From Clavulina sp. PMI_390 (taxonomy: Eukaryota; Basidiomycota; Agaricomycetes; Cantharellales; Hydnaceae), in contig WIDE01000045.1 in assembly GCA_015039315.1 (NCBI GenBank), positions 166,127 through 230,126 on the forward strand: DNA of 64,000 nucleotides. The letters are read 5' to 3'. Both the position numbers and the translations under genes were made by a program. This document shows positions 22,040 to 35,125 of this stretch, one piece after another. Under the pieces are notes generated by a model, which saw only the letters and a list, made by a program, of their open reading frames with translations, searched no databases and was not told where the DNA came from. Position 1 is the first letter of the stretch; each line of letters starts with the position of its first letter.

Positions 22040-25000
22040 ATGGCGCCGCGAATGTACGAATGTGACCGTGACAGCACTGAATCGAATAATCCCAGCACAC
22101 TATCTCTGCTCTGGGTGCCCATCCTCACCCGCCAATTCTCCTGTCCCTCACCTCCTCGTCCTAAGAAACAACGACAGCCTTCTCCGCCTCGACGTCGCCC
22201 ACCTCCACCCCCTCGTCGAACAGGAGCCCTCACCATGCTTGCAAAGAAACCAATGGAGCTTGTCTCCATCACCCTCGCGGCCCCCGAGCTGCATCCTGCC
22301 CAGCCCCACGACCAACCCCAGCCCCCGCTGCATTCGCCAATCCAGCTCACCATGGACAGCGGGCGCACTATCCTGCACGGAAAGGCTGGCCTGCATCTTG
22401 ACCCGAGCGTCCATGGCGACCACCCCTCACCTCCACATTCGCCCACGGGCCCTCCGACCCCCGATCCATTATTGGCAGTACGTATCGCGATCGATGCATT
22501 TTGCTTGCTCCTTGTCCTCGCGCGCCTGTCCGACGTGGTCGAGCCCCCCTCTGCATATGCACTTATATGCGTGTGTGTCTTCGTTTCGGCCATTTCGCTC
22601 ATCGGTGCTCGTCAGCATCGATGACGGGATAACCCTTTCTCGGGCTCGCTTAGTTCATTCATCCACCGTTCTCTTCCCTCTCTCTCTCTCTTCCTCTTTC
22701 TTCTCGTCAAGAGATAAAGAAAAAAAATCGTCTATCCTGGCTCTGGCATGCTGACGCACCGTTTGGTCTTTCTCTGACTTAGGCTTTGGCGCCACTCTCT
22801 GGTAGGAAAACGTCGGCTTCTGCCCCGACCACCCCTCCGCGACAGATGTCAATGGCGAGCGCATCGCCCACTTCGGACGCTTCACCGATATCCCCCCCTC
22901 CTCCCTCGAATGCCCTCTCAATACCCAACGACGCACCGTCATCCCCACAGACTCCGTTCCCATCATCTAATGAACAGTCTGCTGCAACAGATTCATCTAC
23001 AGCAGCCACCACCTCTCCAACAACCCCCCGGCCTATCAAAACATCTCAATCTCAGCTGCGCCCGGGGCTATCGCCCAGTGGGCCCACTTCCCCAACCGCC
23101 AGTGGTCGCACCGGGTCAGGTTTTTCCTTTGCAAAGATGACAGGTCGTCGCCGTAGTTCATCCAATATCCTCCGCCCTAATGAAGGCGCAAAGACCGCAC
23201 CTCACTCCCCACCGACCGAGATCCAGGAGGAGTCGTCATACACCGCCGCCGCTGTCCTAGGAGCCCCTGCTGCTGCTGGTACACCAGACGCAGGTGCTGC
23301 GCCCGCTTCCGGCGCCGCTACTCAGATCGTCGTCCAGCCCCCATCCACAAACGTCACTCCGAGAACCGCCACCCCGTCTACCCCGTCCTCCATCCGCCAA
23401 CGATCCTCCACCATGAACTCGTCTCATGGCCATGGCCCCCTCTCCGATCTCAAACGCTTCCTCAACCATCATCTTCCCCATGGCCCTCATCACACGCCAA
23501 GCACTCATGCGACGAGTGGCGGGCCCACCTCGGTTCAGTCCGGTGTCATGTCCCCTGCTGCTCCTGCCCCCGCTGTCGTCGGGGCTAAAATTGTGCAAGC
23601 TCAACCGAGCGCAAGCGCCACTGATGGCGGATCGATTACGAAGAAAGCTTCTGCTTCTCCCTCTTCGTCAACCGATGCAAGGAGCAGCACAAAGTCTTCC
23701 ACCATGCAGTCCTCATCCAAGGCACCCAAGAGCGGCACGTCAACTCCCGGCACTTCCGTCTTGCTCAAGCACGTTTCCAGCCACCACGAGGGTTACATGA
23801 GCGGTGGTCCGATCAAGGGCCTGACGCCAGCCCACCCTCCTGCTGCTGCTGCTTCTACTGCAGTAGTCGACAAATCCCATCAGCATCACCAGCACCAGCA
23901 CCACCATGCCGCCGGCCACGCTTCCGGAACTCATACCCCCCAGTCTCTATCCGAAGCTACGCAAGCGCACCTGGGCAAAAAGTACGGTAAATGGGGCAAA
24001 GTCCTTGGCTCTGGTGCCGGTGGGACCGTGCGTCTTATCAAGGGGAATGCCAAGACCGGAGGCAAGATCTATGCCGTGAAGGAGTTCCGGCCAAAGAGAG
24101 TTGGCGAGAGCACCAAGGAGTACCAGAAGAAGGTCACCGCCGAATTCTGTGTGGGCAGTGCGCTCAAGCACGTCAACATCATTGAGACGGTTGATATTGT
24201 CAGCGATCATGGGCATTATTACGAGGTGATTATTCCTTCTCATTAGTCGGATTTATCGTCTCAGTCATTTACGAGTCCGCTGACTTATCCTCCTTGCAGG
24301 TCATGGAGTATGCGCCGTACGATCTCTTTAGTGTCGTAATGACAGGTTCGATGAGCCGCCCGGAGATCTACTGCGTCTTCCGACAGATCTGCGATGGTGT
24401 GTCATACCTGCATGGCATGGGTCTCGCCCATCGTGATATCAAGCTGGACAACTGCGTCATGACCACCGATAACATCGTCAAGCTTATCGACTTTGGGACT
24501 GCCACCGTGTTCCATTACCCTGGCAAAGCCACTGTCAAGGCCACCGGTGTTGTCGGCTCAGATCCTTATCTTGCCCCTGAAGTCCTGAGCCAAGACAGCT
24601 ATGACCCGCGCAGGACGGACGTCTGGAGTGTCGCCATGATTTTCCTCTGCATGGTCTTGCGCCGCTTCCCTTGGAAACTCCCTGACCCCAAAAACGATGC
24701 CAGCTACAAGGCTTTTGTCAATGCGCACCCGGATCTGACGATCAAGCGTGTCAAGACGAAGTCGAGCGTGGCGACGGCCCTGAACTCGATCGGAAAGCCT
24801 GGTGCGACGGATTCGTCTGCCAAATCGACTGCCAACGCGAGCCTTACTGGGTCGTCTGGTTATGAGCCGTCGTCCCTTGGGGATAGCTCGACTGTGGACT
24901 CTGTCTCGATGATTACGTCTGGCACGGATGTTGATGCTGATAGCGAGGATGCGGCCGCCAACTTGTTTGGTGTGCGCCTTCCAGCTGGCGCCGGCGGATC

Positions 25001-25874
25001 AGTTGTCACGCTCCCAGCTGGCGCCATTTCTGGAGCCTCTGCTGCCCCGATGATCAAGACGAACAGCCCCGACGATCTTGATCAGGGCGAGCCCACTGCC
25101 AAGCAGCAGCAGGAGCAGGCTGCTATGGATGAGAAGATGAGGAACATTGATCCCAGCGTCACTCATCTCCCTCGACCTGGGTCGACAGAGAGCTTGCCAG
25201 AGACGCAGACCCCTACGCATGTTCATGTGGAGATCCCTGCCGAGAGGCCAGTTGACCTGCCTTCCGTCGTTGTCGCACCCCCTACGCCCTCTACCCCCGT
25301 CCCTAGGGCCACCCCTGCTCCTCGCTCAGCTTCGACCCCCTTCCTTTCCTCAACCATGCAGATGACACCCGCAAACCCTGCCCCTAAGGAGCCTGCCGCA
25401 TCCCTTCGTGAACCTGGCGTGAGCGCCTCAGATGCCAGCGAAGTTCAAGTGAGGAAGCGCCCTGCCTCTACCACTGCTGCCAAGGAGAAGGAGAACACTA
25501 CCAGCAGCACCAAGGACGCGGTAGACTCGATCTTCCGGCTCCTGCCTCGTGAATCGCGTAATGCCATTCGTCGGATGATGTACATCGACCCATCGGGTCG
25601 CTGCACCCTCTCGGACCTCTTGCACGGTCAGGGCAAGGGCGGAGGCCTTGTGTGCCGCTGTGGTGGTGCTGAGTGCGGTGGAGGCTTGAACACTCCTCCC
25701 GACGAGGAGCAGTACGAGCCTTTGGGCAATGAGGAGGAGGACGAGATCATGAATGGGGACGAGTGGCTGAAGAACATCGTTTGCTGCTCGCATGAGGGGT
25801 CAGATAAGGGCCATCATTCGCACATCAAGGTGATGTCGGAGGAGAAGCCTCAGAAGCGCAGATTCTTCCATTAG
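22040..25874 (+). CDS. HAL4/SAT4-type serine/threonine protein kinase
   Basis: Exons 22040-22477, 22783-24225 and 24300-25874 join in phase (1151 residues; 1086 if the ATG at 22235 in good context is used). A Ser/Pro-rich N-terminal half precedes the kinase domain at about residue 546: GSGAGGTV glycine loop, IYAVKEF lysine, [10 protein letters not shown] hinge, HRDIKLDN catalytic loop, DFGTA, and LAPEVLS. A disordered insert of roughly 265 residues (about 772-1037) splits the C-lobe before [17 protein letters not shown]. The tail carries a Cys-rich [11 protein letters not shown] patch. The closest known group is the fungal HAL/NPR kinases (yeast Sat4/Hal4, Hal5), which stabilise plasma-membrane potassium and nutrient transporters. 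The function is inferred from that group. Start choice is uncertain. Confidence 0.85.
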
Positions 25875-26677
25875 AGAAGTTGTAGGGGCATGACCTCTCA
25901 GGGTGTCTAGCTGCGACCAGTGCACTGGCCCACGTTTCCCAACCCGTTATTCATTTTTTTTTCCCTTTTCTTCTTTTTCTTCTTCGCCTATTTTCGCATT
26001 TTCTTGCCTGCAGAATCTATTTTTTACGATTATGCCCGATCTCATTCTGATTCGTCTCATTTTTTTTTCCCTTTTGTCGACGTCGCCGACTTTTTGAAGG
26101 ACTGGTTTGGTTTTATACTTTATCCCTCCTCAACACCGTCGTGCATCCGCAGACTACAATCAAACCAAAGTACTGTAACAATTCTGTAGATCTCTCTCTC
26201 TCTCCTCCTTTCCTACTCTTCCCTTACCCTACACCTCCCTTCCTCACTCTCCTTCGTCGGCTGCACATTCATTCATTCCACTTCGTTATGACTTTGCGTC
26301 ACTGGCTGCTTCCCCTTCTCACCCATCTCGCAATTGTGCTACCACCTCCACTCTACACTTATCATACCATTTTTCGTCCTGATTTTTCTTATTTCTCGAC
26401 GTCTGGGTTTGATCCCTTTATCCAGTCAATTTTTCGATTCTGCGTCCAACTGGAACTTTCTAGCACGCATATACACACTCCTTAGGTTTGGGTTTTTGAG
26501 AATGGAATATCTGCTCAACATCGCTCTGATACCCTCTATAAGCACGTATGAAATGAGCAACGAGAAAGAGGAAGGAGGAGCCAATCATCATAAGCGCTTC
26601 GGTCAACCAAATAGTGTCTAAGAAAGGAAGTCGGGCGCTTAGCGTGTTTGAACATCAAGTGTGGTACAGCGACTTCA
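25875..26677. other. Intergenic: kinase 3' region and NDUFS3 promoter
   Basis: Strongly pyrimidine-rich on the plus strand (many T and CT runs between about 25950 and 26480). No coding exon is supported. Confidence 0.5.
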
Positions 26678-27985
26678 ATGGCGTCGCTCGCTCTCTCGCT
26701 CCGACGGGCAACAATAGCTGCTCGTCCACTGCTGGCAGCGGTTCGGAGCTCACCTCGCTATGTTTCTTCCTCAACAAGGCTTTCTGGTGGGCAATTCACG
26801 GGCCACGTCCCACCGTCGACATTTCTTGCGAGCCCACAACTAATTCTTGATACTCTTTTTTTCTTTCTTCCTGACTATTTCTATAGCCTCTGAACCTCCG
26901 TTTTCTGAGCCTGCCGGGATCGATGGCAAAGTGCAATACTCTGCACTGACCGAACCTCTCCACGAATACGGCTCGTACTTGACCCAATGCCTGCCCAAGT
27001 TCATCCAGCAATACAGCGTGCTCAAGGATGAGCTGACGCTCTATGTTGCGCCTTCGGCTGTTGTACCTGTGCTGACGTTCCTCCGGGACCACTCGCAGTG
27101 CCAATATGCTGCGTTGATGGATGTGTCTGGTGCGGACTATCCGACCAGGAGCCAGCGCTTTGAGGTCGTGTATCATTTGTTGAGCGTGCGGTTTGCGAGC
27201 CGGATACGCGTCAAGACGTATGCGGATGAGGTCACGCCTGTGCCAAGTGCAGTGGGTATCTTCAGAGGTGCCGATTGGTGAGTGAGAGAAAGATTTTGTG
27301 TTTGTATAGTGGATTCGTCAAGAGGTGCTGATAATTTTCTTTTGTCCTCTCCCTATGCTTGGTTTTGGTCTGGCATAAACTCGACTTTCGATTCGTAGGT
27401 ACGAACGTGAAATCTGGGATCTCTATGGTGTTTTCTTCAGCGGACATCCCGACTTGTGAGAGCTTCCCGTGCTTATATTGCTAGTTCTCTATATTTACGC
27501 TCTTTGTCTATTAGGCGAAGAATCCTTACTGACTACGGTACGAGCGGTTCCTTGATATATTCGTTATTTACTATATCTTGTTGCCTGCGGAAATCTCATT
27601 CTGCCTGTTGTTTCTCTGAAATTTAGGCTTTGAGGGACATCCTCTGCGCAAGGACTTCCCTCTCACTGTGAGTTTTTTTCACCTGTATTTATTGAACCCA
27701 CATTCTGGCTCATACATCCTTGCTACCTATAGGGTTATACTGAGGTTCGGTACGATGAGGAGAAGAAGCGTGTCGTTTATGAGCCCTTGCAACTTACCCA
27801 GGCTTTCCGGTGTGTTACATTCAGCACCTTGACTCTCCGTATCCAAAACGACTCTTTAGTAATGATGCGTTTCTTATAGTAACTTTGAATCTACGAGCCC
27901 CTGGGAGATGGTTGGAGATGGTGATAACACGAGGCCGGAGTCCTTCAAGATCCCTGCCCCAAAGCCCGCTGAGGAGAAGAAATAG
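26678..27985 (+). CDS. NADH:ubiquinone oxidoreductase 30-kDa subunit (complex I, NDUFS3/nuo-30.4)
   Basis: Seven exons (26678-26786, 26887-27277, 27399-27455, 27515-27537, 27627-27667, 27733-27809, 27880-27985) join to 267 residues. The first 35 or so residues are rich in Arg, Ser and Ala, as in a mitochondrial presequence. Core family blocks follow: [22 protein letters not shown], then [42 protein letters not shown], which is the conserved C-terminal signature of the NuoC/NDUFS3 family. It is a core subunit of the peripheral arm of respiratory complex I, on the matrix side. Two exons are only 23 and 41 bases. Length matches fungal homologues. All splice phases close exactly. Confidence 0.96.
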
Positions 27986-28268
27986 ATGCTTTCCACATTT
28001 GTATTCGAATCGAGTGGCTATCCGTAATCACAATTACTATTTTTTCATCTCTATTCGTGCGATTGAATAGGCCCGCTGGTCGTCTTGCGACCTCGGAGGC
28101 TTGCTGTGTCCCTTGTGTTTGTTTGGCCCGAGGTCGCTTTCCACAAGCAACGTTAGGCGCTTGAACCCGCCAGCCATCTCTGGCCCCCCTCTACGCACGC
28201 CAGGTAGGCAGATTAAGCGCCATTAGACAGCGCAGAACACGTGTCTCATTATTCTGGGCATCCAGCAC

Positions 28269-31200
28269 ATGGCCCAATCTGAAGAACCGACGACTCTGCC
28301 TCGTCTTGAGTCGCCACAGCTAACAGCACCCCTTGCACAAGCCCCTCCGGCGCTCGATGCTATCTCTGGGTCGACGCCGGAGGGGCAAGACCAATCTCAG
28401 AGTAATCCCCAGGAATCTACCATATCAACGCCATGGGCAGATCCTACAACCCTGAATGCTGGTCGTGCTATTGACTCCCTTTCCCAACCCCCTACATCTG
28501 TATCATCGACACCAAATGGGATGAACCCTCTTGGAAGCTCAGAAAAGCCTTCTGTCTCTGATCAGGGCCCGCAATCTCTGTCTGGTCATGTTGACTCTGC
28601 ACCGACCACATCAAAGCTTGCGCATCCGTTTAGTGGCCAACCACCACTTCAAGCAGGCACAACCACTCCTACTTCAATGAGCTCTAATCCGCCTACACCA
28701 GTTGAACCAGCATCACACGCGGCTGCTGCGTCTCCGTCACCGGTCCCCACAAAAAGAGTCGCTGCTGTCAAACCGATGAACGTGAACCGCATGTTCCTGG
28801 GGAAGACAGCGACCACTGCAGCGCCAGCAGCGCCGGCCCCCAGTGGTGTCAAATCTACTACGACGCCTCAATCGCAGAGTACGTTATCACTATATGAACA
28901 CTTCTCTCCCGAAAACCAAGGCTCAATGTTGATCCTGTCATAGCCCAACCCACACCCCCCCACTCGCGGCTTGTCACAGCCAAGCTAACTGGTATCGCGC
29001 AGACATCCGCTTCGCCTACAGCGGTATGGAAGAGCCCAAGTTCATCCGTTCCCTCCACCTCTGCGAGTACCCCAGCACTTCAACATGCGCAGCCCAACTT
29101 TTCGGCTCCTATCGGTTCCTCGACCACGAAGCCCGGTCCTCCGACAAAACCCTCATCATCTCATCCTGGGAAAGTGTGGTCGGCAAATTCTGGGCCTCCT
29201 TCAGCCATTCTGCCTAATGGAGCTGCTCGGGAATTTCCAACCGCAGCAGAGGTTGCGAACAGTATGTACTCAAGGCAACTATCCTGATCAGCATCCACTG
29301 ATGGAATGTTTTCAATAGTCAAAAAGGCCAAAGAGGAGGCAGCGGCGGCGGCGGTCCTCGATGCTGCAGCTTTGAAGCTCCAGCAGGCGGCCACTGCCGA
29401 TGCTTTCCGAGGGATGCATCTGGATCCAAAAGCCCATCACTGGGATGATGTACGTCGCATCCGCGCCCTTGACTCCTCGTTATAGGTTGTTAACTTGACG
29501 CGATAGGACGAAGATGAAGACGACTTCCTGAATGAAGTGATCGAGTTTGGCGATGGCACACAGTACACTGTGAAGCACGAAGATCCTCTACCACCGGCTG
29601 GAACTGCACCAGCTTCTTTACCTCCACAGGAAGAGCCAAGCGACCATATTTCCACCACTCCAGTGCGCAAAGAGGATAGATTTGGCGCTGATATTGGGCG
29701 TCAATGGCCACCAGCACCCAAACCAGTGTCTGATGCTCCCGACTCTAGTAATCTCCCTTCCACAAGCCCTTCAGAAGGCCCTGGGCGACCCCCCTTAGGT
29801 GTCAAAACGCTGTTCAACGAGCGCTCGAATCGATACGAGCAGGCTAATTCCTACCGACCTGGACAGTCTCCAAGCGACGCCCGCCCACCACCCCCTCCCA
29901 AGAGCGTATGGACTCGACGTGAATCGCAGACAGAGAACCAGAACAACGGCGCGCCGCGATGGCAACATGATCGCACAGCTCCAGCTCCAGGGAACCAGAG
30001 AAGGCAAAGTTTCGCGAGTGAAGACGCAACGGTTAGCCCTGTCCAGCGCACAAGCTCCACTCTTACTTCAAATGGGCGCAACGGAGGGATCTCTCCATCA
30101 GACCCTTATGGAGGAAACGCTCTAGGCTTGGCGAGACACAATCGTTCAAGGTGGGCTTCTGATCCTATCGCTTGACGTGGACAGAAAACTGACCTTTGTT
30201 GATCTCAATTCAGAGGACCGTCCTTCACGGATCACCCCCCTGATCTACGCGGTTCACGATACGACAATAAAGCCCAATCAGGTCCAGATGTTCGCGCCCC
30301 TTCTCGAGAATCTGTTCGAGAGAATGGTGCTTCTCACTCGCGTCCTCCTCAGGGCCAAATGATGCCGCCACCCACGATCCCTGCGCATGCTCAACGACGA
30401 CCCTCCCGTACCAATCGCGAGATGCCTCCTCCCTCGTTCATTCCCAACCACAAAGCTGCTCCTCCATCCTCGCAAGGATCCGATACTCCTACGTCGCAAG
30501 CCGCAATTATTAGCCCAGCGCGCTCCCCCGTATTATCGATGAAATCCCCTCGACCGCTCCCCAACAATCTACTTCCTCCTTCCTCCTCCGTTGCCCCTCC
30601 GCCTGATCCCTATGCCCTCAAAGCACCCACCCTCTCTGACATCGAGAGCTTCAGTATGCAGTCTATGCAAAGTGCTGCGGAAAGAGCCAGAGAACGGAAG
30701 AGGCTCGAGGAAGAACAACGCGAGAAGGAGAAGGAGCGTGCCAAGAAGAAGGCGGAGGAGCTTGCTGCCGCTGCGGAGGCGAAGGCGGCTGCTAAGCGTG
30801 CTGCAGATGCGGACGCGGCAGCGGCGATAGCTGCAAAAGCAAAGGCGGAAGCTGATGCAGCTGCCGAGGCATTGGTTCGGGAAGAGGAAGCACGACTTGC
30901 CACGGCGACTGTGGTGAATTCTCTTCCTCCCAAACCTGTCGTAGCAGAACATCCTGCATCTGCGTCTGCCGAGTCTTCTGCATCGCCTGTCTGGCGTGTT
31001 CGGTCATCAAGAGGTAGTAAACGTGGAGCAGTGGAGCCACCACCGCCCGTACCGTCTCAATCATCCCAAAAACTAGATGCCTCTGGGCCTAAGTCGGCTA
31101 CCACTCCACAACAAGTAGGGCCTACACCAGCTGCACCATCATCACGTCCGAAACCGTCATGGGCGAATGTGGTCAAAGTTCCGGATAGCGCGCCCAGTCC

Positions 31201-33721
31201 AGTTGTCGAACGCCCTCAGGCAGCACCACGGGTGGCTATCATGCACAATGATTCATGGCGAAAGACAGGAGCTCCTCCGCCTCCCCAACCTCCTAAGGTC
31301 ATCCCTTCGGTCTTTGATGTTCCCTCAGAAGATCATGATGCTCTTGAACTATTTGACTTTACTGACATGCACAAACTCGTTGAGGAGGCACCGCCTCTTG
31401 AAGGAGCAAAGGTGGCTGGCGAGCAGGATCCTCTCAACACTGCCCGACCGGAGGCCCCAGCTAGCTCGCTGCCACTTCATGCAGACCACAGTCCACCCTC
31501 CCGCCACCATGCCGAACCCGAACGTCCTTCAGTAGGCCCTCGACCGTCAACTCAAGCAAGAGCTCCTTCGCTAACCGCAACATCGCCTCGAACGCATCCG
31601 ATCTCACCCGTCTTGAGCACAAAAGGCTTGATGTCCCCACAAGCTTTAGCCTCCCTTCCTCTTCCTCCATTCAAGACGCATGCTCGCGAGTCTGCGATGT
31701 CTGCATTGGAGCAAACAATGTCTCGCATCAAAGGCGCGATCAGCAATATGCGTCCCGGAGAATCAGCTGCCTCGATTGATGCTGCGCTAGCTGCTGCCAG
31801 CCAAGCAAGGAAAGCCGAAAATGACGAGTTTGCCGTTACTCAACGTCCACGGCCATCAAGCCCCCCTCCCCTTGGGCGAAGTCCACATGTGCACATACCC
31901 CGCAGGTGGACCAAGGTGCAATCAATCGACAGCCGACTTCTGTATCTCTGGAAGCTACCACCCCGGCCAGTAAGATTAGACATCCTATCCTGGGATCCTC
32001 CCGTCGAGGGAATGTCACGGAAGACCCTCTCTCGAGATGAAGTGTTGTTTGGTGCGGGCAGTGAACGCATTGCTGTGGCCTTACCTTCAGCCAGCTCGTA
32101 CAAAGCTACGCCTGCCGTTGCTCGGGTTAATTTGCCAACTTCGAAGCCTGCCCGACGTGCGCTTCGACGACCGGAGGTTAGTGTATCTATCACGGAGGCC
32201 TTGGATGTTGTCAGCCGAGACCCAACTCCGATGTCACCCCCGCAACCCTCCAAGACATCTCTTCCACCGTCGACACCGCCCCGCCAAACGAGATCCGCCG
32301 TGGATGTCTCTCCCCCTCCTCTATCCTCAGTGTCGTCTGTGGCGAGTATCAAGGGGAAGGCGAGACCATCTGTGGGTTCCGGAGGTGTGGCTTTCTCCAA
32401 GCGCATTCATGGTGCCACGGACTCTGTATCGTCTGTGAGTTTCACGGTCAATAGTGAACTCGAAGACGAGACTGCCGCCAGTGAGCCATCTCCGTCTAAA
32501 CCCGAGGTTGAAAATAGTCCCAAAGCTCCTCTGGGCCAAACAACCAAGAATGTGCGTCCATTCACCAATAAATGAAGAATATCAAAGCTGACGCCTAACT
32601 CATACCAGGATTCTACCTCCACCTCACAGCCAGTCATCCCACCAACAAAACCAACACCTTGGACCAAATCACCGCTAGTGTTCCAGACGTTGGAGATCTC
32701 ACCCCAGTCGGCTGCGGACCCCGAAAACATCAAATCTATCTGGGAAACCAACAACAAGAACGTCACGGCGGCCGAAAACTCTCTGAAAGGAATCTCAGAT
32801 GAATTACCCTCGTTTTCCCTGCAAGAAGTCAAGTCCGACGATGGTGATGAACCTAAATCCCCCAAACCTTCATCTCCAGCCCCCACCGCTCCTCCTCGTC
32901 GAGCACCCATGCGGATGTCTGTTATGGACGCCCATCGCGCATTTCAGATGGTACCCCAGCCGCCACCAGGTGCTCCTGAGGTGAAGAGCCCCAACTATGG
33001 CCCTATCGAGCCTCCCACCCCCAAGGAACCGCAACAGGAGCCTCGTCCAACAGCTCCGCAGACTACCCCCCAACATCCTTCCCACCGAGGGCCAATTCAC
33101 CGGCCTTCGTATCCCCCCTTCCCAACACCAGGCACCCCAATGATGTATGCTCAGCAAGCCTATGGTGTCGCTCCAATTGGGGTGCAACCGCCGCGAGGCC
33201 CCTTGCAGAACGGGCTTACGCCTACTCAGGGAGCTCCCCCTACGCACATGTGGATGCAAGTCAACGCTGCCCCGGCATACTACCGCCCCTATCCACAAGC
33301 TGCCATGATGTATCCATCGCCTTCGACCCCCACTGCTCCTGGTAGCTTCTCCCCGACCCCCGGACCCCAACCCGCACTTCAAGTCAACGGCAATAAGCCC
33401 GTCGTGAACGGCCGAGGACCTCAGTCTCGTCCAACAAATGGGGCAGGCCCGAGCATGGCGGCCAACAACAACGCTGCGCGAGGGATGAGCCCTGCCCCTG
33501 GCGCCCTTGCGTACGGGACGCCTGGTCGCATGACACCTGCATACTACACACCTACCGTCCAACCCACGTCCCTCCCCCCCATGGCGACGTACCCTTCGTC
33601 CCCTGTTCCTCATTACACACCCCCTCTTTCCACACACTCCTCTGGCTCCACTGGCCACAGCTCAGCCATCTACTCCTCCGCTCCCCATCCTGCGTATCGA
33701 CCCACTCCCCCTTCTTGGTAG
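28269..33721 (+). CDS. Large Pro/Ser-rich low-complexity protein of unknown function
   Basis: Six exons (28269-28878, 28980-29261, 29319-29449, 29507-30150, 30214-32551, 32609-33721) join in phase to 1705 residues. Most of it is Pro, Ser, Thr and Ala-rich and likely disordered. Ordered-looking islands are KPMNVNRMFLGK (about residue 180), VKKAKEEAAAAAVLD, the acidic DEDEDDFLNEVIEFGDGTQY, a long charged Ala-rich helix beginning SAAERARERKRLEEEQREKE (about residue 710), and VFQTLEISPQSAADPENIKS near the start of the last exon. The final third is rich in Pro, Gly, Tyr and Met. No enzyme signature is visible. I do not recognise the family; it could be a scaffold or RNA-granule type protein, but this is only a guess from composition. 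The stop abuts the second assembly gap. Confidence 0.8.
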
Positions 33722-33733
33722 TTTAGTGTTTAC

Positions 33734-34493
33734 NNNNNNNNNNNNNNNNNNNNNNNNNNNNNNNNNNNNNNNNNNNNNNNNNNNNNNNNNNNNNNNNNNN
33801 NNNNNNNNNNNNNNNNNNNNNNNNNNNNNNNNNNNNNNNNNNNNNNNNNNNNNNNNNNNNNNNNNNNNNNNNNNNNNNNNNNNNNNNNNNNNNNNNNNNN
33901 NNNNNNNNNNNNNNNNNNNNNNNNNNNNNNNNNNNNNNNNNNNNNNNNNNNNNNNNNNNNNNNNNNNNNNNNNNNNNNNNNNNNNNNNNNNNNNNNNNNN
34001 NNNNNNNNNNNNNNNNNNNNNNNNNNNNNNNNNNNNNNNNNNNNNNNNNNNNNNNNNNNNNNNNNNNNNNNNNNNNNNNNNNNNNNNNNNNNNNNNNNNN
34101 NNNNNNNNNNNNNNNNNNNNNNNNNNNNNNNNNNNNNNNNNNNNNNNNNNNNNNNNNNNNNNNNNNNNNNNNNNNNNNNNNNNNNNNNNNNNNNNNNNNN
34201 NNNNNNNNNNNNNNNNNNNNNNNNNNNNNNNNNNNNNNNNNNNNNNNNNNNNNNNNNNNNNNNNNNNNNNNNNNNNNNNNNNNNNNNNNNNNNNNNNNNN
34301 NNNNNNNNNNNNNNNNNNNNNNNNNNNNNNNNNNNNNNNNNNNNNNNNNNNNNNNNNNNNNNNNNNNNNNNNNNNNNNNNNNNNNNNNNNNNNNNNNNNN
34401 NNNNNNNNNNNNNNNNNNNNNNNNNNNNNNNNNNNNNNNNNNNNNNNNNNNNNNNNNNNNNNNNNNNNNNNNNNNNNNNNNNNNNNNNNNNNN
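33734..34493. other. Assembly gap (Ns)
   Basis: A run of N between the large low-complexity gene and VPS55. Frames through it are meaningless. Confidence 1.
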
Positions 34494-34591
34494 GGAATGA
34501 GCGCATTTCGTTGTCGTCACGTGTTTGCGTCACAGCCTGCGGTCTTGTTGTGAACCCGTAGTCTTCTGTTGACCGCTATAGGAGGCAAAGC

Positions 34592-35125
34592 ATGGCTGGC
34601 CTCAAGAGTGAGCAATCTCTGCAGTCCGGCCTCCAGGAAATGTTCCTAATCGTCTGCTCGCGTGGAAATCCAGCCGTTATCCTGTTGGCATTCGTGCTCG
34701 CCATTGGCTTCCTCCTCGTCATCCTATCATGTGCCTTATTCCAGAACTGGCTTCCTTTGTTCGTTGGTGAGTTGAACCTTTCAACTCTATGCTCTCCACA
34801 CTTCTACAACATCTGATCTGTCCTCCATGTGACCTGGATAGCCTTGACGTTCGTCCTGGCGCCTGCGCCTAACGCGCTAGCAAATAGCTGCGCCCGCGGT
34901 CAGGACTTCAACTCTGAATACGACTCCACATCCCCCATTGTCGACTTTGGTCGCTTCATGACCTCTTGCACCGTCGTCACCGGCTTCGCCCTCCCCATCG
35001 TCCTCTCACACGCCCAAATTATCCACCCTGTTGCGTCCCTGATGTCCCTGGTCGGCGGTGGCCTTATCTACGTCACTATCACCGCCTATTCTGCCGTGTT
35101 TAGGCAAGAAGAAGACGAGTTTTGA
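34592..35125 (+). CDS. VPS55: VPS55 family endosomal membrane protein
   Basis: Three exons (34592-34607, 34674-34766, 34842-35125) join to 130 residues, the size typical of Vps55. Removing the first intron turns an unusual N-terminus into MAGLKTVILLAFVLAIGFLL, which fits the family start. Next come ILSCALFQNWLPLFVALTFV and APNALANSC, then two further hydrophobic helices, for four in all. Vps55 (human OB-RGRP/LEPROT relatives) works with Vps68 in late-endosome-to-vacuole sorting. It is convergent with TRS120. If the first intron is ignored, a 152-residue variant would be predicted; the family alignment argues against that. Confidence 0.93.

Noticed and set aside
22062..22754. 230-codon plus-strand ORF and the 195-codon minus ORF at 22015-22602
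   Set aside because: Shadows of the Pro-rich kinase exon 1 and its intron in other frames.
34592..34816. Unspliced VPS55 N-terminus with 22 extra residues
   Set aside because: A GTGAGC...CCAG intron inside it restores the exact family start, so the longer form was dropped.
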